Shown: one piece after another, positions 54,854 through 63,884 of the stretch
Numbering within the stretch: position 1 is the stretch's first letter
Layout of the letters: every line of letters starts with the position of its first letter
Assembly (NCBI GenBank): GCA_039513195.1
Contig: JBCCRM010000001.1
Span: 62,001-126,000 of the forward strand
Length of the DNA: 64,000 bases
DNA from: Thermohalobaculum sp039513195
Lineage (GTDB): Bacteria > Pseudomonadota > Alphaproteobacteria > Rhodobacterales > Rhodobacteraceae
Reading direction: 5' to 3'
Program-made: the position numbers and the translations under genes
The notes under the pieces: model-generated
What the model saw: the letters and a program-made list of their open reading frames with translations, nothing else
Databases searched by the model: none
Told to the model about the DNA's origin: nothing

Positions 54854-55846
54854 TCAAAACTCTTCGCCCGTCAGCGTGGTCTGGGACATCACCCTGTCAG
54901 CGTTGTCTCGGTGGGCATCCTCCGGAAGCGGGATCAAGCCCTTTTCGGTCAGGTAGCCGTCGGCCCCCGACGCATCCTCGGACACGAACTCCGCGACATA
55001 GTCCATGATGCCATCGATGACGCCGACATGGGCTTTCTTGATGTAGAAGTACATCGAGCGCGACAGCGGGTAGGAGCCGTCGGCGATCAGGTCAAAGTTC
55101 GGGGTCACGCCGCCAACCTCGGCGCCTTTGATCTTGTCGGCATTTTGGTCAAGGAACGAAAAGCCAAAAACGCCGACCGCGTTCGGGTTGGCTTCCAGCT
55201 TCGAGACGATGAGGTTGTCGTTCTCGCCGGCATCGATGTAGGCGCCGTCCTCACGAACTTGGATGTTGTCGCAGATATCGTCCGATGCACCAGCATCGCT
55301 GCAGCCTTTTTCGAGGGCCAGCTCTTCAAAGGCGTCACGGGTGCCGGACGACGGCGGCGGGCCCAGAACCTCGATCTTCAGTGCCGGCAGTGACGGGTCG
55401 ATGTCGTTCCAGTTGGTCGGGTTGCCCTGTCCTTCCACGAGCGCTTTGAAAAGAATCTCGCGGGTGAGGTTGAATTCAGGGCCGGCCTTTGCGTTGGCAA
55501 CGACGATGCCGTCGTAGCCCAACACCGACTCAACGACGTCAGTTACGCCATTGTCCTGGCAAAGCTGGAATTCCTTCGCCTTTATCCGGCGCGAAGCGTT
55601 GGTGATGTCTGGGTGCTCGACGCCGACGCCGGCGCAGAACAGCTTTAGGCCACCGCCCGAACCGGTCGACTCAACAACCGGGGTCGGGAACGCACTCGCT
55701 TTGCCGAAAGCTTCGGCAACAGACGCCGAGAAAGGGAAAACCGTCGAAGAGCCGACGATCTTTATCTGGTCGCGCGCAGCCGCGGGGCCGGCAAGAGCGA
55801 CCGCGGCCAACGCGGTAGCAGCCGCGCCGATGCGAAACTTGATCAA
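54854..55846 (-). CDS. pstS: Phosphate-binding protein of the Pst transporter
   Basis: The 330-residue precursor has a signal peptide (cut near GPAAARDQ) and the PstS start IKIVGSSTVFPFSASVAEAF, with SGSGGGLK-like TGSGGGLKLFCAG (phosphate-binding Ser/Gly loop) near 60 and NASRRIKAKE. The TTG at 55846, with GGAG ten bases upstream, is the likely start; a longer in-frame opening to 55876 lacks a good signal peptide. It captures phosphate in the periplasm. A candidate Pho box lies about 110 bases upstream. Confidence 0.95.
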   Translation of the reverse strand: MIKFRIGAAATALAAVALAGPAAARDQIKIVGSSTVFPFSASVAEAFGKASAFPTPVVESTGSGGGLKLFCAGVGVEHPDITNASRRIKAKEFQLCQDNGVTDVVESVLGYDGIVVANAKAGPEFNLTREILFKALVEGQGNPTNWNDIDPSLPALKIEVLGPPPSSGTRDAFEELALEKGCSDAGASDDICDNIQVREDGAYIDAGENDNLIVSKLEANPNAVGVFGFSFLDQNADKIKGAEVGGVTPNFDLIADGSYPLSRSMYFYIKKAHVGVIDGIMDYVAEFVSEDASGADGYLTEKGLIPLPEDAHRDNADRVMSQTTLTGEEF

Positions 55847-55957
55847 GGGATATCTCCAGTCCGATGGATGTCTCAACGTCTCGAAACCCTTTGAGCGTGT
55901 TAACCGCCTTTCAGGTGCGACAGACGTTACTCGGGTGGAACGACATGGCCGCTACGA

Positions 55958-55979
55958 ATTTATAACGATTTGATGACGC
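55958..55979 (-). promoter_or_regulatory. Candidate Pho box upstream of pstS
   Basis: On the minus strand GCGTCAT-CAAA-TCGTTAT reads as two imperfect copies of the CTGTCAT repeat spaced by four bases, followed by an AT-rich patch. It is 111 bases before the pstS start. The fit is partial (5 and 4 of 7). Confidence 0.35.
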
Positions 55980-56037
55980 GCGGATCGAGCGATTGCAGGG
56001 CGGTCTCCACACGTGGGATCCCGCGGACCCTTGTCGG

Positions 56038-57378
56038 TCACCCGGCGGTTTCCACCTTGCGTTTCTGGGTTGGGCCGAGATCCACAGGCGCTTCCGTTCC
56101 TTTAAGAACCGGCAACCACACCGTGAAGCGCGACCCGCGTCCGACCACCGACTCGATCTCCAACACGCCGCGATGGCGATTGAGGATATGTTTCACGATA
56201 GCGAGGCCCAGCCCGGTTCCTCCGGACTCCCGGGACCGCGGAGCGGAGACGCGGTAGAAACGCTCGGTCAATCGGGGCAAATGCTCCCGCGGGATGCCGG
56301 GGCCGTCATCTTCGACTGCGATACCCACGTGGCCGGCATGGCGCTGCGGGTCTTCCAGGTACATCACCCGCACCTCCTTACCTGGCTTGCCGTAGCGCAC
56401 CGCGTTTTCAATGAGATTGATGAAGACCTGCACAAGTTCGTCCCTGTTGCCAGCGACCAGCGGTCGGTCGCTAGGCGCGATGATGCTAAACTGCATACTG
56501 GCGGCCTCGGCAAGCGGCCGCAGCGCCTCTGCAGTCTCGCAGACGATCCGTTTGATCGGCTGCGGATCGCTTGGATGCAGACGCTCGTTCAATTCGATCC
56601 GATTTAGGGAGATCAGATCCTCGATAAGCTGGCGCATCCGGTCGGTCTGCTGTTCCAGGATTTCTAGGAACCGAGCGGCCGCGGCCGGATCGTTCTTGGC
56701 ATGGCCGTTCAACGTCTCGACGATCACCGAAATCGAAGAAAGCGGCGTCTTTAACTCGTGGCTGGCATTGGCGACAAAGTCGCGGTGCAACTCCTCGGCC
56801 CGGTGCGCTTGGGTGTGGTCCTCGATCACCGCCAAAACGGCAATGTTTCCGGCACTGCCGCGCCCTCGCAGCATATTGGTCAGTGGCAGGACATGGGCCC
56901 TGAGATAGGTATCTTTGGCCCGCGACAGCGTGAAATGCACAGTCGCGCGCAATCCGTCCGTCAAAGTCGTCTCTATCGCGTCCAACAGCTTCGGCGTTCG
57001 AAAGGCCGACATGTGGAAGCCATCCGTCCGGTGGCTGCCGAACCACTCCCGAGCAACCGGGTTGATGAACTGAACCGTCCCCTCTTCGTTGACCATGATG
57101 ATGCCCATCGGCAAATGCTCGATCAGCATGCGGCCCATGCCGGGTGAGAATCTCGGGTCAATCGGCACCTTTGGCGCCACGGGGGTTGGCATCGTATGCG
57201 GTTCGGCTGGGGGGCGTGCATCCTCTGGCCGCGCCGCCAACAGCGCCCCAGCCATAGCGCCCACTGCCGCTGAAGCCGCCGAGACCCATGGGTCCGCGAG
57301 CAGCAGGGCGGAAAGCAGGCCCGCAACCGCCGCCGTGGCGCCGGGTACGACGACATGCTCGAGAGACCAAGGTGCCAT
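56038..57378 (-). CDS. phoR: Phosphate regulon sensor kinase
   Basis: The 446-residue product starts at the ATG at 57378 (AAAGGTTACC upstream). Two N-terminal helices anchor it, a PAS domain covers about 85-185, and the kinase core has the H-box FVANASHELKTPLS near 209, N-box NLIENAVRYG, and G-boxes VEDDGPGIPREHL and GTGLGLAIV. It phosphorylates PhoB when phosphate is low. It heads the phoR-pst-phoU-phoB series. Confidence 0.94.
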   Translation of the reverse strand: MAPWSLEHVVVPGATAAVAGLLSALLLADPWVSAASAAVGAMAGALLAARPEDARPPAEPHTMPTPVAPKVPIDPRFSPGMGRMLIEHLPMGIIMVNEEGTVQFINPVAREWFGSHRTDGFHMSAFRTPKLLDAIETTLTDGLRATVHFTLSRAKDTYLRAHVLPLTNMLRGRGSAGNIAVLAVIEDHTQAHRAEELHRDFVANASHELKTPLSSISVIVETLNGHAKNDPAAAARFLEILEQQTDRMRQLIEDLISLNRIELNERLHPSDPQPIKRIVCETAEALRPLAEAASMQFSIIAPSDRPLVAGNRDELVQVFINLIENAVRYGKPGKEVRVMYLEDPQRHAGHVGIAVEDDGPGIPREHLPRLTERFYRVSAPRSRESGGTGLGLAIVKHILNRHRGVLEIESVVGRGSRFTVWLPVLKGTEAPVDLGPTQKRKVETAG

Positions 57379-57456
57379 GGCAGGTAACCTTTGGGCGCTG
57401 GCCAAAAACCGGGTTGGACGCTATCACAGCCGCCAAGGCAGAACGACCTGCAATTG

Positions 57457-57474
57457 CTTTCATTCTTCCGTCAC
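57457..57474. promoter_or_regulatory. Candidate Pho box in the phoR / DUF1178 spacer
   Basis: CTTTCAT-TCTT-CCGTCAC on the plus strand matches two CTGTCAT-type repeats with four-base spacing (6/7 and 5/7). It lies in the gap between phoR and the divergent DUF1178 gene and could serve autoregulation of phoR. Confidence 0.4.
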
Positions 57475-57527
57475 ATAAGTACCGGACTGGTTGGGTTGCA
57501 AAACGGCGGAAAACAAAGCGAGCTGCG

Positions 57528-58001
57528 ATGATCCGGTATGCGTTGAAATGTGCGGAGGGCCACACGTTCGAGGCCTGGTTTGGCGGCTCGCAGGCTTATG
57601 ATCGATTGGCGAGGGCAGGGCAGCTTAGCTGCGCGGTTTGCGGTTCGAACCGGGTCGAGAAGGCGGTGATGGCCCCTGCCGTCACACAAGGCAAAACGGC
57701 GCCTCCGCCCGCCCCACCGCCTGCGCCGGCCGCAGCTGGCGAGGGCGCGGCCGGAGACGCCGCCCCCCGGCCGCCGGAAGTGCCGCAGACGCCACGGACG
57801 ATGCTCGACCTCTGCCGCGCCGTTCTCAGCAAGTCTGAGTATGTCGGCGATGGCTTCGCGACGGAAGCAAGGCGCATCCACGACGGCGAAGCGGAGGAGC
57901 GCGGCATTTGGGGGGAAGCCACCCGCGACGAGGCTGAGAGCCTGCGCGAAGACGGCATCCCCGCCGTTCCCTTGCCGCTGATACGCAAGCCAAAGAACTG
58001 A
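57528..58001 (+). CDS. DUF1178 family protein
   Basis: The 157-residue product has the DUF1178 start MIRYALKCAEGHTFEAWFGG and a Cys motif (CAVCGSNRVEK) that forms a zinc ribbon-like unit with the first Cys/His. A Pro/Ala-rich linker and a helical C-terminus (MLDLCRAVLSKSEYVGDGFA) follow. The function of the family is unknown. The ATG at 57528 follows AAGCGAG. It diverges from phoR and precedes lysC. Confidence 0.88.
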   Translation: MIRYALKCAEGHTFEAWFGGSQAYDRLARAGQLSCAVCGSNRVEKAVMAPAVTQGKTAPPPAPPPAPAAAGEGAAGDAAPRPPEVPQTPRTMLDLCRAVLSKSEYVGDGFATEARRIHDGEAEERGIWGEATRDEAESLREDGIPAVPLPLIRKPKN

Positions 58002-58109
58002 TCGCTCCCGGCCTTTTGGGCATGTCAGTCGCTTGCGGGTGGCTCGGCGGAGAGATATAGCGAGGCGCCGCTTCGGCACTTTTCACGATTTGCGCGGAGG
58101 GACGGGCAG

Positions 58110-59351
58110 ATGCCGCGCCTCGTCATGAAATTCGGCGGGACGTCGGTGGCCGATCTCGGGCGGATCCGCCGCGCGGCGGCACGCGTGCGCAGCGAGGTTG
58201 AGCGGGGCTATGAGGTTGCGGTCGTTGTGTCCGCGATGGCGGGTGAAACCAACAAGCTCGTCGACCTCGTCCATGGTGCAGCATCGCCGCCGGGCTCCAA
58301 TGCGCGCGGCCTGTTCGATGCCCGCGAATACGATGCCGTCGTTGCATCGGGCGAGCAGGTGACCTCTGGCCTAATGGCGTTGACGCTGCAGGAACTCGGC
58401 GTACCGGCGCGCTCCTGGCAAGGCTGGCAGTTGCCGATGCGCACCTCCGCCGCCCATGGCGCCGCCCGGATCGAGGAGATCGGGACTGACAACCTGAATG
58501 CGAAGTTTGCCGAGGGGCTGCACGCCGTGATCGCAGGCTTTCAGGGGATCGGACCGGATGGCCGCGTCGCGACCTTGGGCCGAGGCGGTTCGGACACGAC
58601 AGCGGTGGCGATTGCGGCGGCCCTGGGCGCGGAGCGCTGCGACATTTATACTGACGTCGATGGGGTCTACACCACTGATCCGAGGATCGAGCGCCGCGCC
58701 CGCAAGCTGGACCGGATCTCTTTCGAGGAGATGCTGGAGCTCGCGTCGCTCGGTGCGAAGGTGCTCCAGACCCGCTCGGTCGAGCTCGCAATGCGCTACA
58801 ACGTCCGGCTGCAGGTGCTGTCTGCGTTTGAGGATCTGCCCGGAACACTGGTCTGCGACGAGGAGGATATCGTGGAGCAAAACGTCGTGAGCGGGATCGC
58901 CTTCCAGCGCGACGAGGCCAAAATCACGTTGGTTAAGGTGCCCGACCGCCCCGGCGTCGCCGCCTCGATCTTCGGGCCGCTGGCAGAGGCCGGTGTTAAT
59001 GTCGATATGATCGTCCAGAACATCGGTGCCGACGGCATGACCGACATGACCTTTTCCGTCTCTGCGACCGAAGTAGTACCGGCCCGCGCAGCCTTGGAAG
59101 ACGCAGCGGAGGCGATCGGTTATGCCGGGCTTCTGTTGGATGACGAGGTGGCCAAGGTGTCGGTGGTGGGCATTGGGATGCGCAGCCATGCGGGCGTTGC
59201 CCAAAAGATGTTCGCGGCATTGGCGGCGGATGGTGTGAACATCAAGGTGATCACAACCTCCGAGATCAAGGTGTCGGTTCTGATCGACCGCAAGTATATG
59301 GAGTTGGCAGTCCAAGCCTTGCACAAAGCGTTTGCGCTGGATCGTGCCTAA
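58110..59351 (+). CDS. lysC: Aspartate kinase
   Basis: This 413-residue protein has the kinase opening MKFGGTSVADLGRIRRAA, TLGRGGSDTTAVAIAAALGA (ATP/aspartate site), DPRIERRARKL, and two ACT domains (VPDRPGVAASIFGPLAEAG near 280 and HAGVAQKMFAALAADGVNIK near 355) for feedback by lysine or threonine. It makes aspartyl phosphate for lysine, methionine, threonine and diaminopimelate. ATG at 58110 follows GGAGGGACGGG. Confidence 0.96.
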   Translation: MPRLVMKFGGTSVADLGRIRRAAARVRSEVERGYEVAVVVSAMAGETNKLVDLVHGAASPPGSNARGLFDAREYDAVVASGEQVTSGLMALTLQELGVPARSWQGWQLPMRTSAAHGAARIEEIGTDNLNAKFAEGLHAVIAGFQGIGPDGRVATLGRGGSDTTAVAIAAALGAERCDIYTDVDGVYTTDPRIERRARKLDRISFEEMLELASLGAKVLQTRSVELAMRYNVRLQVLSAFEDLPGTLVCDEEDIVEQNVVSGIAFQRDEAKITLVKVPDRPGVAASIFGPLAEAGVNVDMIVQNIGADGMTDMTFSVSATEVVPARAALEDAAEAIGYAGLLLDDEVAKVSVVGIGMRSHAGVAQKMFAALAADGVNIKVITTSEIKVSVLIDRKYMELAVQALHKAFALDRA

Positions 59352-59406
59352 GCGCTGACGGAACCCAGGGTGCCGCCGGCACCGCCGAGGGATGGGAGAG
59401 GGCAGA

Positions 59407-61713
59407 ATGCCCTTGTCGAAAGGTGGATCGAGAACGCTGCTGCGCGCGCTCCGGGCCGTGCTTTCGGGTGCCGACGCCCATCCTTCAGTCGTGGAGGTCA
59501 ATGGCCATCAAGCCCCCGCCCCGAATGGGCAGGATCGGCTGGATCAAGTGGTGCGGCTGGTCGCATCGAACATGGTCGCCGAGGTCTGCTCGATTTATCT
59601 GAAGCGTGACGACAACACCTTGGAGCTCTGCGCCACGGAGGGATTGCGCAAGGACGCGGTCCATACGTCGCGTCTGCGCGTGGGGCAGGGACTAGTCGGG
59701 CGGATCGCGCAACGCGCCGCGCCCTTTGCGACAGAAGATGCCCAGAATGCCCCGGGCTTTCGCTATTTGCCGGAGACCGGGGAGGAGATCTACAAGAGCT
59801 TCGTCGGCGTTCCTATCCAGCGCCTCGGCGAGGTAATGGGTGTTCTGGTCGTCCAAAACCGCGTCTCCCGCCAATACAATGACGAAGAGATCGAGGCATT
59901 GGAGATCGTCGCCATGGTCATCGCCGAGATGGCGGAGGCCGGCGCGTTCCGTGGCTCCGATGGCATCGTCTCCGGCCCGCGGCGTCGTTCCGGCCCGGCC
60001 CTTTGCACAGGTACCGCGGCCTCCGACGGGATCGCCGAAGGGACCGTGCATCTTCACGAGCCGCGGCTGGTGGTCTTCAACCCGATCGCCGAGGACGTGG
60101 CGAGCGAACATGGCCGCCTGGCCGATGCGTTATCGATGATGCGCGGCGATATCGACGCCTTGGTCGAAGGGGGCGGTCTGGGCGATGCCGCGAAGCACCG
60201 CGATATCTTCGAGGCCTATCGGATGTTCGCCCATGACAAGGGGTGGACGAACCGGTTGCGTGAGGCCATCGACGGCGGATTGTCGGCGGAGGTGGCAGTC
60301 GAGAAAGTGCAGTCGAGCGTACGTGCGCGGATGGAGCGGGTCACCGATCCCTATTTGCGTGAGCGTCTCCACGATCTCGACGACCTCGCCAATCGGTTGC
60401 TGCGCTATCTGGTCGATCCCGAGCAGAAGGGGATGGAGCTGCCGGCCGATGCGATCCTGGTTGCGCGCAATATCGGGCCCGGCGAACTGATCGACCATGC
60501 CGATCAGATCAAAGCGGTGGTGTTGGAAGAGGGCTCACTCTCTTCCCACGCGGCCATTGTCGCGCGGGCGCTGAACCTGCCCATGGTGGTTCAGGCAGAG
60601 CGGGTCACCCGGGATGCGAATGCCGGCGACCGCATGATCGTGGATGGCGATGGCGGCCGCGTTCATCTGCGGCCGGAAAGCTCGGTGCTCGACGCCTTCC
60701 GCGCGAAGATCGCCCTCATGGATCAGGAGCGTGAGATCTATCTCGGCCTGCGTCAGCGACCGGCCAGGACATTGGATGGGCATACTCTTCGGCTGCGGAT
60801 GAATGCGGGTATTTTGGCGGATCTGCCGTCGCTGCGTCAGAGCGGCGCCGAGGGCGTGGGCCTGTTCAGGACCGAGCTGCAATTCATGATCCGCGGTCAC
60901 TTGCCGGGGCGTGACGCCCAAAGCTCGCTCTATTCGCGGATCTTGGATGCGGCAGGGGACAACGAGGTGGTGTTCCGCACGCTCGATATCGGTTCGGACA
61001 AGATCCTGCCGTTCATGCGGCGGGAGGAGGAGCCGAACCCGGCGCTCGGCTGGCGAGCGATCCGTGTGGGCCTCGACCGCCCTCGGCTGTTCCGAATGCA
61101 GTTGCAATCGCTGATCCGCGGCGCGAAGGGCCGGTCGCTGTCGATCATGTTCCCGATGGTGACGGAGGCAGACGAGTATCACGCCGCGCGCGAGATGCTG
61201 ATGGCCGAGGTGGAGCGTCTCGCCAAGCTCGGCTATGCCCGGCCCGCGCGGCTGCGGCTCGGCGCGATGCTCGAGACGCCCTCGCTGGCCTTCGCGCCGG
61301 AGAGCTTCTTCCGCAGCGTCGATTTCATCTCGGTCGGCGGCAACGATCTGATGCAGTTCTTCTTCGCTGCGGATCGAGAGAACGAGCGTGTGCGCCGCCG
61401 CTATGACATGCTGAATCTGTCCTTCCTGGACATGCTCTCTATGGTGGTCGACCGGTGCGATGCCGCTGGCACCAGCCTCTCTTATTGTGGCGAGGCCGCA
61501 GGGCGGCGGGTCGAGGCCCTGGCGCTCGCCGCTATCGGTTTCCGCGAGTTGTCGATGCGCCCTGCCTCGATTGGGCCCGTGAAGCGCATGCTGCTCTCAG
61601 CCGATCTCGCTAAGGCCCGGGCAGCGATCGAGGCGGCGCGAATGGGAGGGGCGAGCTCAGCTCGCGAGAACCTTGTGCAAGTGCTCCTCGACACTGTGCA
61701 CGCGGCCCAATGA
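59407..61713 (+). CDS. ptsP: PTS-Ntr phosphoenolpyruvate phosphotransferase (EI-Ntr)
   Basis: From the ATG at 59407, with GGGAGAGG upstream, the product has 768 residues. Residues 10-165 are a GAF domain (VVRLVASNMVAEVCSIYLKR, SFVGVPIQRLGEVMGVLVVQN). The EI core has the phospho-His motif EGSLSSHAAIVARAL near 381 and the PEP-binding C-terminal barrel (GLFRTELQFM, FISVGGNDLMQFFF, SYCGEAAGR). It starts the nitrogen PTS cascade (EI-Ntr to NPr to EIIA-Ntr). It follows lysC by 55 bases and is probably co-transcribed. Confidence 0.96.
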   Translation: MPLSKGGSRTLLRALRAVLSGADAHPSVVEVNGHQAPAPNGQDRLDQVVRLVASNMVAEVCSIYLKRDDNTLELCATEGLRKDAVHTSRLRVGQGLVGRIAQRAAPFATEDAQNAPGFRYLPETGEEIYKSFVGVPIQRLGEVMGVLVVQNRVSRQYNDEEIEALEIVAMVIAEMAEAGAFRGSDGIVSGPRRRSGPALCTGTAASDGIAEGTVHLHEPRLVVFNPIAEDVASEHGRLADALSMMRGDIDALVEGGGLGDAAKHRDIFEAYRMFAHDKGWTNRLREAIDGGLSAEVAVEKVQSSVRARMERVTDPYLRERLHDLDDLANRLLRYLVDPEQKGMELPADAILVARNIGPGELIDHADQIKAVVLEEGSLSSHAAIVARALNLPMVVQAERVTRDANAGDRMIVDGDGGRVHLRPESSVLDAFRAKIALMDQEREIYLGLRQRPARTLDGHTLRLRMNAGILADLPSLRQSGAEGVGLFRTELQFMIRGHLPGRDAQSSLYSRILDAAGDNEVVFRTLDIGSDKILPFMRREEEPNPALGWRAIRVGLDRPRLFRMQLQSLIRGAKGRSLSIMFPMVTEADEYHAAREMLMAEVERLAKLGYARPARLRLGAMLETPSLAFAPESFFRSVDFISVGGNDLMQFFFAADRENERVRRRYDMLNLSFLDMLSMVVDRCDAAGTSLSYCGEAAGRRVEALALAAIGFRELSMRPASIGPVKRMLLSADLAKARAAIEAARMGGASSARENLVQVLLDTVHAAQ

Positions 61714-62032
61714 GCCGTCCGAGGTCGGAGAGGGCAAAACCGGCGAGGATACGGTGCGGTGCGGCATAGAAATCCGATGGCCCCCCTTCCCGGCCCTTCC
61801 CCACGAGGGGGGAGGGAGCGGCCCGATCAGCCGGTTGCGTCCGGTAGGCCTGCTTGGCGATGACAGACTCCAGGCAGAGCGGCGATGTGCCATCGGCTAT
61901 ACTCCGCGCGTCCCACACGAGCTTTGGTGGCCTGGGGACCGTCATCGGTAGGGGGCGGTGCTTTCCTAAACTCGCCTCGCGGCCTCTGGCCAAGCCGGGT
62001 CCACGCGGCGAACTCGGTCGGGGAGCGCTCCA
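61714..62032. other. Gap with a C/G-rich palindrome
   Basis: No gene is supported in these 319 bases. CCCTTCCCC-ACGA-GGGGGGAGGG near 61794-61816 forms a stable hairpin that could end the lysC-ptsP transcript. The rest shows nothing recognisable. Confidence 0.45.
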
Positions 62033-62905
62033 GTGGCGGTGATTGCGGTGGCCGCTTGCCGGACGCATCCGAAACCGTCGCGGTCTAATGCCGCCTATAT
62101 TAAGGCCTTGGCCGAACTCGGTGCAGAGCCGCGGATCCTGCAATGGAATGCGGATCCCTTTGACGCGTTCCTTGCCTGCGATGCGGTGGTGTTGCGGCAG
62201 ACCTGGGACTACCAGGACGATCCAGGCGGCTTCGCGGCTTGGCTCGTGCGGCTGTCTCGGTCCAGGGCGGTGGTGCTGAACGCTCCGCACCTCGCGATCT
62301 GGAACAACGACAAGCGCAGCTTGCGGGAGCTTGGCGCAGCCGGGATCGAAATCCCCCGTACGGAAGAGGTCATGGCCGGCGCCGCGGCGGGGGTCTTTGC
62401 CAAGCTCGGTGCAGACCGCGTCGTGCTGAAGCCTGCGTTCGGCGGCAGCGGGGTCGGGGTGCGGATTGCCGATGCGGATACGATCTCTTCAGCGCTCGTC
62501 GAGGCCGTCGAAGAGGCGCCGGGCCGGCCAATGATGGTGCAGGAGTATCTGCCGGAGATCGCGCACGGCGAGTGGAGCCTTGCCTTTGCCGCTGGCGCCT
62601 TCTCCCACGCGGTCCGCAAGACGCCGAAGAGCGGTGAGTTTCGGGTGAACGCGCGATTCGCGCCGGAAACGTTGCGGCTGGATCCGCCCGCTGCCGTGCT
62701 GGCGACGGCTGTGAGGATCCATGACGAATTCTGCAAGGACGCTCTTTATGCGCGGATCGATGGGGTGGTCCGCGCCGGTCGGTTCGTATGCACCGAACTC
62801 GAGCTGACCGACCCCGATTTGCATTTGGACCGTGCACCTGGCGCCGCCGCGTGTCTGGCAGCGGCAACACTTGCGCGTTTGCGGCAGTCGTCGGCGCCTG
62901 GATGA
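62033..62905 (+). CDS. ATP-grasp ligase family protein
   Basis: The 290-residue product starts at GTG 62033, after GGGGAG. It reads as an ATP-grasp protein: an N-terminal Rossmann-like part (VIAVAACRTHPKPS, AVVLRQTWDYQDDP), the lid with VVLKPAFGGSGVGVRI near 135, MMVQEYLPEIAHGEWSLAF, and the metal-site CTELELTDPDL near the end. It resembles RimK/glutathione-synthetase-type or cycloserine-type (DcsG-like) enzymes that join a carboxylate to an amine. Substrates unknown. Confidence 0.85.
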   Translation: MAVIAVAACRTHPKPSRSNAAYIKALAELGAEPRILQWNADPFDAFLACDAVVLRQTWDYQDDPGGFAAWLVRLSRSRAVVLNAPHLAIWNNDKRSLRELGAAGIEIPRTEEVMAGAAAGVFAKLGADRVVLKPAFGGSGVGVRIADADTISSALVEAVEEAPGRPMMVQEYLPEIAHGEWSLAFAAGAFSHAVRKTPKSGEFRVNARFAPETLRLDPPAAVLATAVRIHDEFCKDALYARIDGVVRAGRFVCTELELTDPDLHLDRAPGAAACLAAATLARLRQSSAPG

Positions 62906-63137
62906 ACCGAGAAAACGGTGTCTCCGCGGCATGGGGAAGACAGCCATGCGCTGCCTTAAGGCATCGGTTTTATGCAAAAATACGCTCGTCGCGGCGGTGC
63001 TGCCATTCTTGCTCCGGAGACCGCTCGACCGCCGAAATATGGCACACCGCGAGGCCCTGGCCCGGCCTTCGCCACATTTTCGAAACGGTTGCGGGGTATC
63101 CCCACACAACACCCTTCGAACAGTGTAGGCTGGCATA

Positions 63138-63884
63138 ATGCTGATGCGCTTCCGTCTTCCGATTATCTGCGCCCTTCTTCTGGCCATTCTGGTGCCGCTC
63201 GGCGACGCCTATGCGCTGGATCTGGAGCGTCGGCGCATGCTCACATCGGCCGAGCACAAGCCATGGCGCGCGGTCGGGCGGGTCAATGTCGCGAATTTCG
63301 GGGCCCGCGGCATGTGCACCGGGACCCTGATCGACGAGGATCTGGTATTGACGGCCGCCCATTGCGTCATCGACGAGATGACTGGCAAACCCTTTCATCC
63401 CGACAGCGTGCATTTCGTTGCCGGCTGGCGTCGCGGGCAAAAAGTGGCGCATTCCAAGGCCGAGACGATTATCGTTCACCCAGGCTATCACCATGGTCGG
63501 CAGCTGACCTACAAGCAGATTGGCAGCGATCTGGCGCTGATCCGGCTGCGTGACCGGATCCCCAATGAAAAAGCGCCCTTTTTCCAGGTGGCTGCAGCGC
63601 CGGGACCGACCTCTCCGCTGACGCTGATCAGTTATCGGCGCGACCGTGCCCATGCTCTGACCCGACAGGATGGATGTACCCTGATCGGACAACGGGGGGC
63701 TGTCCTAGCGCTGGCCTGTGATGTCACCTTCGGCGCCTCCGGCTCGCCGATTTTCGCCGAGATCGATGGGAAGTACCGGGTGATCGGCGTCGTCTCGGCA
63801 AAGGGTGAGGATCGCGGTCAGGCGCGGGCGTTTGCGGTGCGGGTCGATGCCGCCATCGGCGACGTGCTGGCCGCCCTGAATTGA
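63138..63884 (+). CDS. Secreted trypsin-like serine protease
   Basis: This 248-residue precursor has a signal peptide (cut near DAYALDL) and an S1-type fold with the triad visible: VLTAAHCVID (His), IGSDLALIRLRD (Asp) and DVTFGASGSPIFAE (Ser). A disulfide Cys pair flanks the His (MCTGTL, HC), and another pair flanks the Ser (GCTLIG, ACDV). It is likely periplasmic or secreted. A GGCTGC/GCAGCC hairpin follows at 63902-63927. It is alone on the plus strand. Confidence 0.9.
   Translation: MLMRFRLPIICALLLAILVPLGDAYALDLERRRMLTSAEHKPWRAVGRVNVANFGARGMCTGTLIDEDLVLTAAHCVIDEMTGKPFHPDSVHFVAGWRRGQKVAHSKAETIIVHPGYHHGRQLTYKQIGSDLALIRLRDRIPNEKAPFFQVAAAPGPTSPLTLISYRRDRAHALTRQDGCTLIGQRGAVLALACDVTFGASGSPIFAEIDGKYRVIGVVSAKGEDRGQARAFAVRVDAAIGDVLAALN

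Noticed and set aside
61714..62032. Small open frames after ptsP
   Set aside because: No ribosome site, no family match, and the palindrome interrupts them.
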